Positions 1 through 7,745 of a stretch of 64,000 nucleotides of DNA are shown piece by piece. Below the pieces are notes generated by a model. It was given only the letters and a program-made list of their open reading frames with translations, made no database searches and was not told the DNA's origin. The position numbers and the translations under genes are program-made. Every line of letters starts with the position of its first letter. Position 1 is the stretch's first letter. Location of the stretch: contig JAIBBG010000003.1 of assembly GCA_019694805.1 (NCBI GenBank), positions 124,001 through 188,000 of the forward strand, written 5' to 3'. The DNA is from Flavobacteriales bacterium. GTDB lineage: Bacteria; Bacteroidota; Bacteroidia; Flavobacteriales_D; Sanyastnellaceae.

Positions 1-132
1 ATCATCATAGTTCACCACATATCTTCTACACATTCCCATCATCACCGGAAACACGATGCTGTACAACTCCGTCTGCGATCGACGATCGCTTTTGACGCAT
101 TGCTGTATGAGTTTCCGTGATACTTCTTTCAT
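1..132 (-). CDS. ECF sigma factor, 5' end only (cut by the left window edge)
   Basis: I read this from the reverse strand: an ATG at 132 opens a frame that runs through the window edge for 44 codons. The N-terminus contains LIQQCVKSDRRSQTELYSI followed by VMMGMCRRYVVNYDD. This is the start of sigma-70 region 2 as found in Bacteroidetes ECF factors (compare GCLEGNREMQYALWKKY in the sigma gene at 49983). Such factors direct RNA polymerase to a small regulon and are normally held by a membrane anti-sigma factor, whose gene would lie outside the window. A hairpin lies ten bases before the ATG. Only region 2.1 and part of 2.2 are visible, so the subgroup cannot be assigned. Confidence 0.78.
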   Translation of the reverse strand, partial: MKEVSRKLIQQCVKSDRRSQTELYSIVFPVMMGMCRRYVVNYDD

Positions 133-141
133 TGTACAAAA

Positions 142-176
142 CCGCTGGCCGACATTGATAAATGTACGACCAGCGG
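142..176 (-). terminator. Hairpin between T9SS cargo gene and ECF sigma gene
   Basis: CCGCTGG (142-148) pairs with CCAGCGG (170-176), and a second inner stem ACATT (152-156)/AATGT (161-165) closes the loop. Read on the minus strand the outer stem is followed by TTTTGT and then the sigma ATG at 132. It could terminate the upstream cargo transcript (259-1197) or be a structured leader of the sigma mRNA; the T run is short, so the terminator reading is tentative. Confidence 0.45.
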
Positions 177-258
177 AGTTATATTCATGGTTGCATCACC
201 GCGCATTGCTGATCGTTGGTTTCATCATCAATCCGCAATGCATCGGTGCTGCATAGGA

Positions 259-1197
259 TTATTTCGCGATCTGGATGCTCACGGCGTGGCCGGCTTCGTC
301 CACCAATCGCACGAAGTAGTTACCAGAAGAAAGCTGATCTTGAGGAAGTGCCACGCTATTTGAGCCTTTGCTGATCTGAACTTGTAATGCGTGGATCTGC
401 TGTCCCATGGTATTATAGATCTGCAAATTCGCTTTGAATGACTGATCTGCATTTACATTTAGTACAGATTGTTCATTCACAGGATTCGGGTATACTGAAA
501 CCGAAGCAGGAATGCTGCTCAATTCATTGACATCAATGGTGATTTCAGCAACAACGTTCAGGGTGAAGCCCAGTTGAGCTGCACCAGCCCCGTTGAACAC
601 TCCCGCATCATCCACAGAGAATGTCATGCATTGTGTGTCTTCGCAATCTGTGCTGCTTACAGTGAGGCAAATGGTGTATTGACCGGTTGTTTCATAGTAA
701 TGATTGGGATATGGTTCTGTGGAGGTTGATCCATCACCAAAATCCCATAGGTATGAAATATCAGTGCCTGTCGATTCATTGATGATGTAAATCATGAATG
801 GATCTATGTTGATGCTGTCTGCAGGTATAGAATCATTCCATGCCCAGAAACTGGCATCACAATCGTCAATCGGGTTGACATCACAATAAATGAATTCGAA
901 ATAGAGGTTGAGGTTGGCCTGATCATAGCCCTGAATATCAGAATCTACAATCATGCCCTGACATGGCACTTGTACTTGAACGAATCCGCTGTCAGCAGTA
1001 ACAGTCGTGTTATAGAAGAATGTTCCTGAAGGATCGGTTAGTACAGTAACACTGGTGGTGTTATCAACGGTGATGATTACTGGAACAGAACCATTGGCGC
1101 CTACAACGAGACCGTTGACGATCAGGTTTCCTTGTGCCAATGCAGTAAGGCCAAATGTCGAGAGCAAGAGAAATAGTGAGTAACGAATAGCTTTCAT
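259..1197 (-). CDS. Secreted PKD-domain protein with T9SS type A sorting domain
   Basis: A 312-residue protein. It has a signal peptide (KAIRYSLFLLLSTFGLTALAQ) with a likely cut after AQ. A PKD-like module lies around residues 148-195 (SYLWDFGDGSTST, then TGQYTICLTVSS). The last ~80 residues form a type A C-terminal sorting domain: VSVYPNPVNEQS, IYNTMGQQI, LSSGNYFVRLVD. Type A domains direct export through the T9SS and are normally cleaved by PorU when the protein is anchored. The middle region (residues 25-130) resembles no family I can name, so the cargo's activity is unknown. The ATG at 1197 directly precedes the signal peptide. The gene is apparently monocistronic: the divergent exbD begins 206 bases away and a hairpin lies beyond the stop. 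Confidence 0.85.
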   Translation of the reverse strand: MKAIRYSLFLLLSTFGLTALAQGNLIVNGLVVGANGSVPVIITVDNTTSVTVLTDPSGTFFYNTTVTADSGFVQVQVPCQGMIVDSDIQGYDQANLNLYFEFIYCDVNPIDDCDASFWAWNDSIPADSINIDPFMIYIINESTGTDISYLWDFGDGSTSTEPYPNHYYETTGQYTICLTVSSTDCEDTQCMTFSVDDAGVFNGAGAAQLGFTLNVVAEITIDVNELSSIPASVSVYPNPVNEQSVLNVNADQSFKANLQIYNTMGQQIHALQVQISKGSNSVALPQDQLSSGNYFVRLVDEAGHAVSIQIAK

Positions 1198-1403
1198 AAT
1201 CTTATTTTTTTAATTGGTTTAAACATCTACACGAATGTCAACCGAGAAAGGTTGGGTAACATCAGGATTTTTTATTTTTTCTCTTGGATATGCTGAATAT
1301 CCAGTGCGGCAAACAATTCTGACCCGCAATTATTCCAAGATCGTGTATAAAAGGCCTAACAATGGAATGACGAGAGGTGCGTTTTGGCAGAAACCTGTAA
1401 ACA

Positions 1404-2018
1404 ATGGCCGAAATTGTTCCCAACACCTCGGACAGAAACCTGAGAGGAGTTTCGCGAAAGCGACCCGTGATCGATATGACACCTATGGTTGATCTGGCTT
1501 TTTTATTGCTGACATTTTTTGTCCTTGCCGCGACATTGACCAAGCCTAAGGTGATAGAAATAATCTACCCCGAAGTTTCACCAATACCAACACCCATCGA
1601 GAGCAAAAACGCCATCACCCTGTTGTTGGGTAAGGATATCGGCGAAACATATTACTATGAGGGAATATTCAAAGGTGATAGCACACGGCTTATTCAAACC
1701 ACATTTTCTCCGAAGGAGTTTAGGTCCGTTTTATTGCATCGTAATGCTTCAGTAATTGCTGATATCAGCACATTGCGCGATGACTTTCAGGCCCAACGTA
1801 TTGATGAGGCGACATATCGAAATCAATATGTAGGTATTGTTTCTTCACGAAATGCCCCAATGGTCATTGTCAAAACTCAGGATAAAACGCCATATGAAAG
1901 GATTATTTCTGCAATGGATGAACTGAATATAACCGAAGTAAGAAAGCGCGCTGTTCAGCGGATGACGAAAGAAGAACAATTACTATTGGAAGAGAGAAAG
2001 GGCCACGACAACAAATGA
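1404..2018 (+). CDS. ExbD/TolR-family biopolymer transport protein
   Basis: A 204-residue inner-membrane protein with a short cytoplasmic N-terminus and one membrane helix (PMVDLAFLLLTFFVLAATL). The helix contains the conserved Asp (MVD) that ExbD/TolR uses in the proton path, and a periplasmic domain follows. In the family, ExbD works with the ExbB/MotA channel to energise TonB or Tol-type envelope processes. No exbB, tonB or second exbD is adjacent, although these usually form an operon, so this is an orphan copy. The periplasmic part is somewhat longer than the ~140-residue classical ExbD and ends in charged helices. The ATG at 1404 gives the expected short N-terminus. The stop abuts the convergent gene at 2019 with no gap. 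Confidence 0.85.
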   Translation: MAEIVPNTSDRNLRGVSRKRPVIDMTPMVDLAFLLLTFFVLAATLTKPKVIEIIYPEVSPIPTPIESKNAITLLLGKDIGETYYYEGIFKGDSTRLIQTTFSPKEFRSVLLHRNASVIADISTLRDDFQAQRIDEATYRNQYVGIVSSRNAPMVIVKTQDKTPYERIISAMDELNITEVRKRAVQRMTKEEQLLLEERKGHDNK

Positions 2019-3467
2019 TCACATTGAAGTCTTCTTTTTCAATTTCTCCAATAGCACATCTCCCACAAACCATACGGCTATAACAAGAAAAAACGGGTAA
2101 ACGGGCAAAAAATAGCGTTGTTCAATATAACCCAACAGAACTGCAAGAAAAGTGATGATACCTGAAGGTAAAAGAGCGAATGCCATGATGCTTTTTTTCC
2201 AGGTGAACAACGCATATATCATAGCGATGACCGCCAAGAAATTGATCAGCAACAAGAGCAATAAGAAGCCTGATTTAATCGCTTTTTGAATAATATTCAT
2301 TTCCGCGAATGATGGCCCGGGAAGGTTATCATGTCTCAGGGGAAAAACAAATTGACCCAACATAATACCGCGCTTAACGAGCCAATAGTCGGCAGCATGT
2401 TCCGCGATATAAGCTTTTTTGTAATCAGCACATTTAGAAAGTATCTTTTCTTCAAGCTGGTTTTTTTTCAATGAATCTTTTTCCGTGCGAAATGCAGCAT
2501 AGGTGTGTTGAAGAGTTAGGATAGAATCATGATTGCAAATGGAAGTCATGATCGCTTTCCTAAAGGGATAAGGTTTTGCCTGTGGTGAAGCCTGATTAAA
2601 CCAAGCTGCAGACGATCCTGCAATCCAATATTGAACATCTTCACCCCAAGTGATTTGAAGATCATTGATGGCCATAAAAGGCTTTGAATAAGACTGCCAA
2701 CAATCAGCGATAGGTTTTACAAGCGGGACAAAAATTTGCTCCTGTTTATAATTGCGAATCATCCACCACCCATCGATTACTAAAAGGGAAAGCAGAAATA
2801 GCGAAGCATACTTGATTAATTCGAATAGTTGTTTGCGTTTGGCTATGAAGAGTATGAGTAGCGCTATGGGAAAACCAATGACAGCAATTTGTCGAATGAA
2901 CATGGACCATGTCAACCAGAATCCGGCATACAGAAGCGACCTTGGTTTACCCAGGGTAAAGTATCCTGTGAAATGGTATAAACTGAATATGAGAAAAGAT
3001 ACGGATAGGCTGTCGGAGAGGAGTACATGGTCCCAAACCGACACAAAAGCACTCATTGCTGAAAGTACTGCTGTTGTTTGAAAAGCAAACCGCCAACGAC
3101 ACATTCTCGATGCAACGATGGCCAGACAATATGCCGCCAGCGTTGAGAACAAAAATTGGAATACAATGACTGCGATATATGCGACTTGTTTACCGAATAG
3201 TATATAGAATGGTGCATACACTGGCGCCAACCCAGGCATGCGGCACATGTTGGGATAAACCCCTTGTTTCACCCAAGTGTCTATCGGATTGTAATAGGTA
3301 TCGGTATCGGCGAGTTCAACAGCCAGGTGATTTTTCACCAGACCCGCTTTGGAATAGAGGTCGTAATGAACGGCCCAATAGATGAAAAACATCAGTTTGA
3401 TCGCAAGAATGATCAGTAACCACTTACGCTTATCACGAAGTGTGATATCTGGATTTTCCTGAATCAT
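2019..3467 (-). CDS. Multi-spanning membrane glycosyltransferase-like protein (GT39/ArnT-type fold)
   Basis: A 482-residue protein with about ten to twelve hydrophobic segments. After the first membrane helix comes an extracytoplasmic loop with acidic residues (VELADTDTYYNPIDTW), where GT-C enzymes such as GT39 place their catalytic acidic residue. Near the end lies a typical final helix pair with YIEQRYFLPVYPF, a pattern common in these enzymes. Such proteins transfer a sugar from a polyprenyl-phosphate donor to protein, lipid or glycan on the outer face of the inner membrane. Donor and acceptor cannot be told from sequence. It is the last gene of a minus-strand cluster with the acyltransferase (19 nt upstream) and the deacetylase, suggesting envelope glycan or glycolipid work. 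Family assignment rests on topology and motif, not alignment. Confidence 0.6.
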   Translation of the reverse strand: MIQENPDITLRDKRKWLLIILAIKLMFFIYWAVHYDLYSKAGLVKNHLAVELADTDTYYNPIDTWVKQGVYPNMCRMPGLAPVYAPFYILFGKQVAYIAVIVFQFLFSTLAAYCLAIVASRMCRWRFAFQTTAVLSAMSAFVSVWDHVLLSDSLSVSFLIFSLYHFTGYFTLGKPRSLLYAGFWLTWSMFIRQIAVIGFPIALLILFIAKRKQLFELIKYASLFLLSLLVIDGWWMIRNYKQEQIFVPLVKPIADCWQSYSKPFMAINDLQITWGEDVQYWIAGSSAAWFNQASPQAKPYPFRKAIMTSICNHDSILTLQHTYAAFRTEKDSLKKNQLEEKILSKCADYKKAYIAEHAADYWLVKRGIMLGQFVFPLRHDNLPGPSFAEMNIIQKAIKSGFLLLLLLINFLAVIAMIYALFTWKKSIMAFALLPSGIITFLAVLLGYIEQRYFLPVYPFFLVIAVWFVGDVLLEKLKKKTSM

Positions 3468-3486
3468 TTTTGCTAAGCCTGAAGTA

Positions 3487-4266
3487 TTATTTCAATCCAA
3501 GTTCCTGACGTATTTCGAGAGGTAATCGGTGCAATTCTTCTACCTCGCCTTTTTTTCTGGCTGGTGTTCCCATGATGATGCTCAATGGCTCGAAGTCTTT
3601 CGTCACAACAGTATTGGCGGCAACGAAACTTTCGTGTCCAATTCTCACCCCTGGAGAAATCACACATTGCACAGCAATCTGACAGCCGTGCTCAATGATA
3701 GAACCTCTTTCTGCGCCGAATTTTGCTGTGACTTGTGGTCGTCGATAGGCCACGGGATTTCCATTTGTGGTGATCGTCATCGGTGCGATAAACACATAGT
3801 CACCCACTTCGGTTCCCATGCATATGAAACTGCGAGAATGGATCGAAGTGAATCGGCCAATTTTCATCTTACCTTCCATTTCCACCATAGAACCGATGGA
3901 CGATCCTTCACCAATGATGGCTTTTTCACGAATAAGGGCTTTGTGATGGATCCGCACATTTTTAGCAATATCCGAGCCCACATATAGCGTTACTCCTTCA
4001 CGGATCAAAACATTTTCGCCGATACGAAGAGGTTCATAAGATGATTCGACACCAGCACCGGGTCTACCCGTAAATCCTGTGATGTGGCCATATCCTAGAT
4101 GGCAATTCTCTTCAATTTTTGCCCCGGCACCAATGATGGATTTTTCAATAATGGTATTGTGACCAATCATGGAATTATCGCCAATTTCAACGTCGTCACC
4201 AATGATCACATTGTGACCAAATTGAACGTTGATGCCAATTTTCGCTTTGGGAGAAATGACGCTCAT
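3487..4266 (-). CDS. Left-handed beta-helix (hexapeptide repeat) acyltransferase
   Basis: A 259-residue protein made mostly of isoleucine-patch hexapeptide repeats, e.g. IGINVQFGHNVIIGDDVEIG, beginning at residue 5. The repeats are interrupted by a loop with GYGHITGFTGRPGAGVE. The C-terminus has the trimeric acyltransferase finish: VISPGVRIGHESFVAANTVV, then IIMGTPARK. These enzymes are soluble trimers that transfer acyl groups from CoA or ACP to sugar amines or hydroxyls. WbbJ/WlbB-type sugar O- or N-acetyltransferases are the nearest general class; a role as LpxA or LpxD is unlikely because the length and motifs differ. The ATG overlaps the stop of the deacetylase-like gene by 4 nt, implying translational coupling and perhaps successive action on the same sugar. 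Confidence 0.8.
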   Translation of the reverse strand: MSVISPKAKIGINVQFGHNVIIGDDVEIGDNSMIGHNTIIEKSIIGAGAKIEENCHLGYGHITGFTGRPGAGVESSYEPLRIGENVLIREGVTLYVGSDIAKNVRIHHKALIREKAIIGEGSSIGSMVEMEGKMKIGRFTSIHSRSFICMGTEVGDYVFIAPMTITTNGNPVAYRRPQVTAKFGAERGSIIEHGCQIAVQCVISPGVRIGHESFVAANTVVTKDFEPLSIIMGTPARKKGEVEELHRLPLEIRQELGLK

Positions 4267-5045
4267 TGTGTTGTCAAATAGTAATCAGCAATTTCACTTG
4301 CTGTGTAAGTTGGAAGATTGTTGATTCGTATGTGCTCAAGTATTCCTTTATAGAATGTGTTTACGCCATTACCAATATTGATATATGGAATGAGTTCCTG
4401 TTGTGTGAGTTCGTTCAAAGGCCGGTTATGACACAATTCTCTTTTGACTTTCTCATACCTAGTAAAATCATCTTCATTAAGTCCGACATACACAGGATGA
4501 AAATTGAACATCTTAATACCATGCACATGGATGTTGGCATCAGAAGCATTCCATGATTTGATGGGGCGCAAGCATTCAACGTCATCTTCCCAAAAGAATG
4601 GAATCCTTACCAATGGAATTGTTGCTGCACTATGACATAATGTATGCGGAATGAGATTCGGTGTGAAAGGAAGAAACAATGAGCAATCCACACGGATATC
4701 ATAATTTTTCCTCATGATCCAGAGCAATCGGGAATTTTGATGAAGAGCATGTGTACGTACAGCTCGCGCATCAGGCACGAGTTCCATGCAATGTTTCATG
4801 ACTGCATCTTCTGTATTGCCATGTGTTGATCCCGGAAGAAAATTGGGGTGTATTCCCAATTCGAAAAGCGGATTTGTTTTCAGACGATCAATGGCAGGTG
4901 ATGCGTGTGTAATAAACCATGTGCACTTTACACCAGCTGCAGTGAAGGCATCAGCCATGTAATCAATCATGTAATCCGGAGCCCAATCCACATCTACTGT
5001 GAAAGCAAAAAAATTGAACGACTGTATGGCTTCCGTTTTAATCAT
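4263..5045 (-). CDS. Polysaccharide deacetylase-like protein
   Basis: A 260-residue cytosolic-looking protein (no signal peptide). It begins with FNFFAFTVDVDWAPD, which resembles the NodB-type Asp-Asp metal motif. This is followed by a GVKCTWFITHAS strand and ELGIHPNFLPGSTHG, equivalent to the histidine-containing metal-binding motif; NFHPVYVGLN near the C-terminus supplies a further His. These features fit the NodB/polysaccharide deacetylase fold of carbohydrate esterase family 4, in the divergent branch that deacetylates nucleotide sugars or lipid intermediates. An upstream in-frame TTG (5078) is unlikely because it lies inside a -7 promoter box at 5076-5083. I therefore place the start at ATG 5045. 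The gene is translationally coupled to the acyltransferase at 4266. Confidence 0.72.
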   Translation of the reverse strand: MIKTEAIQSFNFFAFTVDVDWAPDYMIDYMADAFTAAGVKCTWFITHASPAIDRLKTNPLFELGIHPNFLPGSTHGNTEDAVMKHCMELVPDARAVRTHALHQNSRLLWIMRKNYDIRVDCSLFLPFTPNLIPHTLCHSAATIPLVRIPFFWEDDVECLRPIKSWNASDANIHVHGIKMFNFHPVYVGLNEDDFTRYEKVKRELCHNRPLNELTQQELIPYINIGNGVNTFYKGILEHIRINNLPTYTASEIADYYLTTQ

Positions 5046-5075
5046 AAAAATGCAAGAGGCTTTACTTAAGGCCCG

Positions 5076-5083
5076 CAAATGTA
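5076..5083 (-). promoter_or_regulatory. -7 promoter box upstream of the deacetylase operon
   Basis: On the minus strand the bases read TACATTTG followed by CGGG, an exact match to the Bacteroidetes -7 consensus TAnnTTTG. It sits 31 nt before the ATG at 5045 and would place the transcript start near 5069. No well-spaced -33 TTTG is visible (the nearest TTG is 23 nt away), so only the -7 box is supported. Confidence 0.5.
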
Positions 5084-5125
5084 ATGATGGCGCGGCATGT
5101 CTATTTCAATGGGTTGATTACTGTT

Positions 5126-5626
5126 TTATCTTTTGAAAACAGGTACAGTGCTGCACGGTTCACCAAACATAATACTCTTGGCGATGGGCTGTAATTTGTT
5201 GATCAGATCAACATATGCGGAAACAGGAACAGGAAGGTTGCTGCAACCTTTGATGACAAGACGTTTATCTCTGAATTCTTCTACGTCGAGTTGAGAAATG
5301 AATTCATGAAACAACGTGGAATCCAAGGAGGTTGGATGACCGAAAAGTGTTTTTTTGGAGATACCAACTAAAGATGACGCAATGAGCATATAAGCCCAAT
5401 GGGGAATGATAGCATCTACAGAGCAATAAACAGACACGATGGAATCGCGGTATTGTTCCCAATGGTTGTTTTTTACCCATTCCCGGAATTCTTTTTCGCG
5501 AAGTGCCAAACCCTGCCACAATTGTTGTGCAATATCAATTTCACGTCTTTCTCCTGCTGGATACCAAGCCTCCAGATCGATGGTGACCAATCCGCTTGCG
5601 GCAACTTTATTGATAATCTCAGACAT
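5126..5626 (-). CDS. DUF2480 family protein
   Basis: A 166-residue protein without signal peptide or membrane segment. Features I associate with DUF2480 are: an N-terminal LVTIDLEAWYP, then QLWQGLALREKEFREWVKNN, then IIPHWAYMLIA, and a C-terminal RLVIKGCSNLPVPVSAYVDL. The family is widespread and nearly restricted to Bacteroidetes; its biochemical role is unknown. An exact -7 box (TAAATTTG, minus strand, 5640-5647) lies only about 14 nt before the ATG. The gene is therefore probably transcribed separately from the PurF-like gene upstream, with a very short leader. No operon partner gives a functional hint. Confidence 0.8.
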   Translation of the reverse strand: MSEIINKVAASGLVTIDLEAWYPAGERREIDIAQQLWQGLALREKEFREWVKNNHWEQYRDSIVSVYCSVDAIIPHWAYMLIASSLVGISKKTLFGHPTSLDSTLFHEFISQLDVEEFRDKRLVIKGCSNLPVPVSAYVDLINKLQPIAKSIMFGEPCSTVPVFKR

Positions 5627-5639
5627 GGTGAATGAACCC

Positions 5640-5647
5640 CAAATTTA
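5640..5647 (-). promoter_or_regulatory. -7 promoter box upstream of the DUF2480 gene
   Basis: The minus strand reads TAAATTTG (exact TAnnTTTG) then GGG. The predicted start of transcription is only a few bases before the ATG at 5626, so the mRNA would have a very short leader. I see no TTTG at 19-21 nt upstream of it. Confidence 0.4.
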
Positions 5648-5671
5648 AGCAACACATGGTGTGCAAGTTCA

Positions 5672-7576
5672 TTAGTATGCACGCTCGTTTTTACCGCGCA
5701 TGTAATTGATGAAAGCTTTGTTAACGACTTTATTACCACCAGGGGTTGGGTAATGGCCGGTAAAATACCAATCACCTTGATGACCCGGACATGCTTCATG
5801 CAATCCTTCAATGGTTTGGAAAATTACTTCCACGGATGCAGAGGTTCCATCAGGTGTGACGAGCTCTGCTATTTTCTTGGAAATTTCCTCTGTGGAAAAT
5901 GGGGCATATACCTCGCGCACATAATTTTTCACAGACTCTTTCGGTGAGTTTTCCTGATCTAAGCATTTGCGTAAAATCACATCCATGTGATTTTCATACA
6001 TGCCTCTTTCTTTCAGCAACGAAACAGCAGCCTGAAAGGCAATGAAATCGCCAAGTTTGGCCATGTCAATCCCATAACAATCTGGGTATCTGATTTGTGG
6101 TGCGGATGATACGATGATGATTTTCTTAGGTCCAAGACGATCAAGCATTTTGATGATGGACTTCTTGAGAGTCGTTCCTCTTACGATAGAGTCATCAATC
6201 ACAACCAATGTATCAATGTCACGTTTTACAGCACCATGAGTGGTATCATAAACGTGAGCGACCATTTCGTCGCGGGCATTGTCCTGAGTGATGAAGGTCC
6301 TGAGTTTTACGTCCTTGATGGCAATTTTTTCAAGTCGTGCTCTTCTGCGGATTATTTTTTCGATTTGTTGTACATCGGCTTTAGCCCCTAAGGCAGCGAT
6401 TTCAGCAATTTTTTGATCGTTGAGATAATCCTCCAATGCCTTCATCATGCCATAAAAGGCGATTTCAGCGGTATTGGGTATAAATGAAAAGACGGTGTTT
6501 TCAAGGTCGTGATTGACACTCTTAAGTACCAAAGGAACAATGTTTTTTCCAAGGTTTTGTCTTTCCACATAAATGTCACGGTCGTTACCTCGTGAAAAAT
6601 AAATCCGCTCAAACGAACATGATTTTTTTTCCTGCGGCTCTCTGATTTTTTTCAACGCCGTACTGCCATCTTTTTTGATGATGTATGCGTGGCCGGGTTC
6701 AAGTTCATTGATTTTATCAACCGGAATATTGAAAGCTGATTGAATCGGAGGTCTTTCACTGGCTACCACACAAATTTCATCATCCTCGTACCAATATGCG
6801 GGTCTGATTCCGTTTGGATCTCTCAACACGAACGCATCGCCATGTCCCACAAGACCTGCTATCGCATAACCTCCGTCAAAATCTCTTGTCGCTCTGGCGA
6901 GTACTCTTTGGAGGTCTATATGTTTTGAAATGCGTTCGGTGATCTGAATATTGTTGTAGCCTTGTTTTTTGTAGTAATCGAAAAGCTCCTGATTTTCTTC
7001 ATCGAGAAAGTGCCCAATTTTCTCCATGACAGTCACGGTGTCGGCTTTTTCTTTCGGATGTTGTCCTAAATCGATGAGAAGTTGAAAGAGCTCATCAACA
7101 TTTGTCATGTTGAAGTTACCGGCAACAACCAGGTTTCTGGTCATCCAGTTGTTTTGTCGGAGAAAAGGATGACAGTTTTCAATACTGTTTCCTCCGTATG
7201 TGCCATATCTAAGATGGCCGAGGAAAACCTCTCCTGTGAAGGCGTAGTTTTCTTTCAGGAAGGCTGCATCACGAAGTTTTTCCGGATGGCTTTTTTCCAA
7301 TTCTGCAAAGCGTGACATCACGCGAGAAAAAACATCGCGTATGGGTTGTTGGTCATTGCTGCGAATTCTGCTGATGTACTTTTTACCAGGTGCTATATCG
7401 AGTTTGATATTGGCCAAACCGGCACCGTCTTGACCTCTGTTGTGCTCTTTTTCCATCAAGAGGTACATTTTGTTGAGGCCGTAAAATGCAGTTCCGTATT
7501 TCTCGGTGTAAAACTGAAGCGGTTGTTTCAGTCGGAGGAGTGCAATACCGCACTCATGCTTGATGCTGTCACTCAT
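5672..7576 (-). CDS. purF: Long-form amidophosphoribosyltransferase (class II glutamine amidotransferase plus PRPP-binding domain)
   Basis: A 634-residue protein. The N-terminal Ntn glutaminase domain starts with HECGIALLRL; the nucleophile Cys9 would be exposed by removing about eight residues. Further glutaminase features are HNRGQDGAGL and FLGHLRYGTYGG. The C-terminal phosphoribosyltransferase domain has the PRPP loop VVIDDSIVRGTTLKKS, preceded by FITQDNARDEMV. PurF makes phosphoribosylamine from PRPP and glutamine, the first purine step. This protein is over 100 residues longer than classical PurF (~500) and carries insertions around residues 60-110 and 320-400. Bacteroidetes genomes often encode this long version, sometimes beside a classical PurF, so the symbol is by homology and its role could be specialised. 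It has its own promoter at 7623-7653. Confidence 0.8.
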   Translation of the reverse strand: MSDSIKHECGIALLRLKQPLQFYTEKYGTAFYGLNKMYLLMEKEHNRGQDGAGLANIKLDIAPGKKYISRIRSNDQQPIRDVFSRVMSRFAELEKSHPEKLRDAAFLKENYAFTGEVFLGHLRYGTYGGNSIENCHPFLRQNNWMTRNLVVAGNFNMTNVDELFQLLIDLGQHPKEKADTVTVMEKIGHFLDEENQELFDYYKKQGYNNIQITERISKHIDLQRVLARATRDFDGGYAIAGLVGHGDAFVLRDPNGIRPAYWYEDDEICVVASERPPIQSAFNIPVDKINELEPGHAYIIKKDGSTALKKIREPQEKKSCSFERIYFSRGNDRDIYVERQNLGKNIVPLVLKSVNHDLENTVFSFIPNTAEIAFYGMMKALEDYLNDQKIAEIAALGAKADVQQIEKIIRRRARLEKIAIKDVKLRTFITQDNARDEMVAHVYDTTHGAVKRDIDTLVVIDDSIVRGTTLKKSIIKMLDRLGPKKIIIVSSAPQIRYPDCYGIDMAKLGDFIAFQAAVSLLKERGMYENHMDVILRKCLDQENSPKESVKNYVREVYAPFSTEEISKKIAELVTPDGTSASVEVIFQTIEGLHEACPGHQGDWYFTGHYPTPGGNKVVNKAFINYMRGKNERAY

Positions 7577-7622
7577 ACCAGGTATTCCCTGTTTATTGAC
7601 GAGTTCAAATTTTTTGAGGCCG

Positions 7623-7653
7623 CAAAAATACGCTCAACTGTGTGCGATTCAAA
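7623..7653 (-). promoter_or_regulatory. Bacteroidetes-type promoter for the purF-like gene
   Basis: Minus strand: -33 TTTG (7650-7653), 19-nt spacer, -7 TATTTTTG (7623-7630). Both boxes and the spacing match the Bacteroidetes primary sigma consensus (TTTG, N19-21, TAnnTTTG). Transcription would start near 7616, giving a leader of about 40 nt before the ATG at 7576. Confidence 0.7.
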
Positions 7654-7745
7654 TTAAACAGGATCAAGGTTTGAATTTTTTTTTCGATTTGTTTGTGCAA
7701 TTCAAGTGATATCGGCTTCTTATTATCAGACAAGTTGATAAAACG

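Noticed and set aside
1235-1543. Two overlapping small open frames on opposite strands before exbD
   Set aside because: They overlap the exbD N-terminus, lack recognisable motifs and have no promoter box; shadows.
3529-3987. 152-codon open frame antisense to the acyltransferase gene
   Set aside because: It mirrors the regular hexapeptide repeats of the real gene, has a composition rich in His and Phe, no homology-like motif and no plausible promoter.
7577-7745. Search for riboswitch (purine type) in the purF-like leader
   Set aside because: The predicted leader is about 40 nt, too short for a purine aptamer, and no conserved core was seen.
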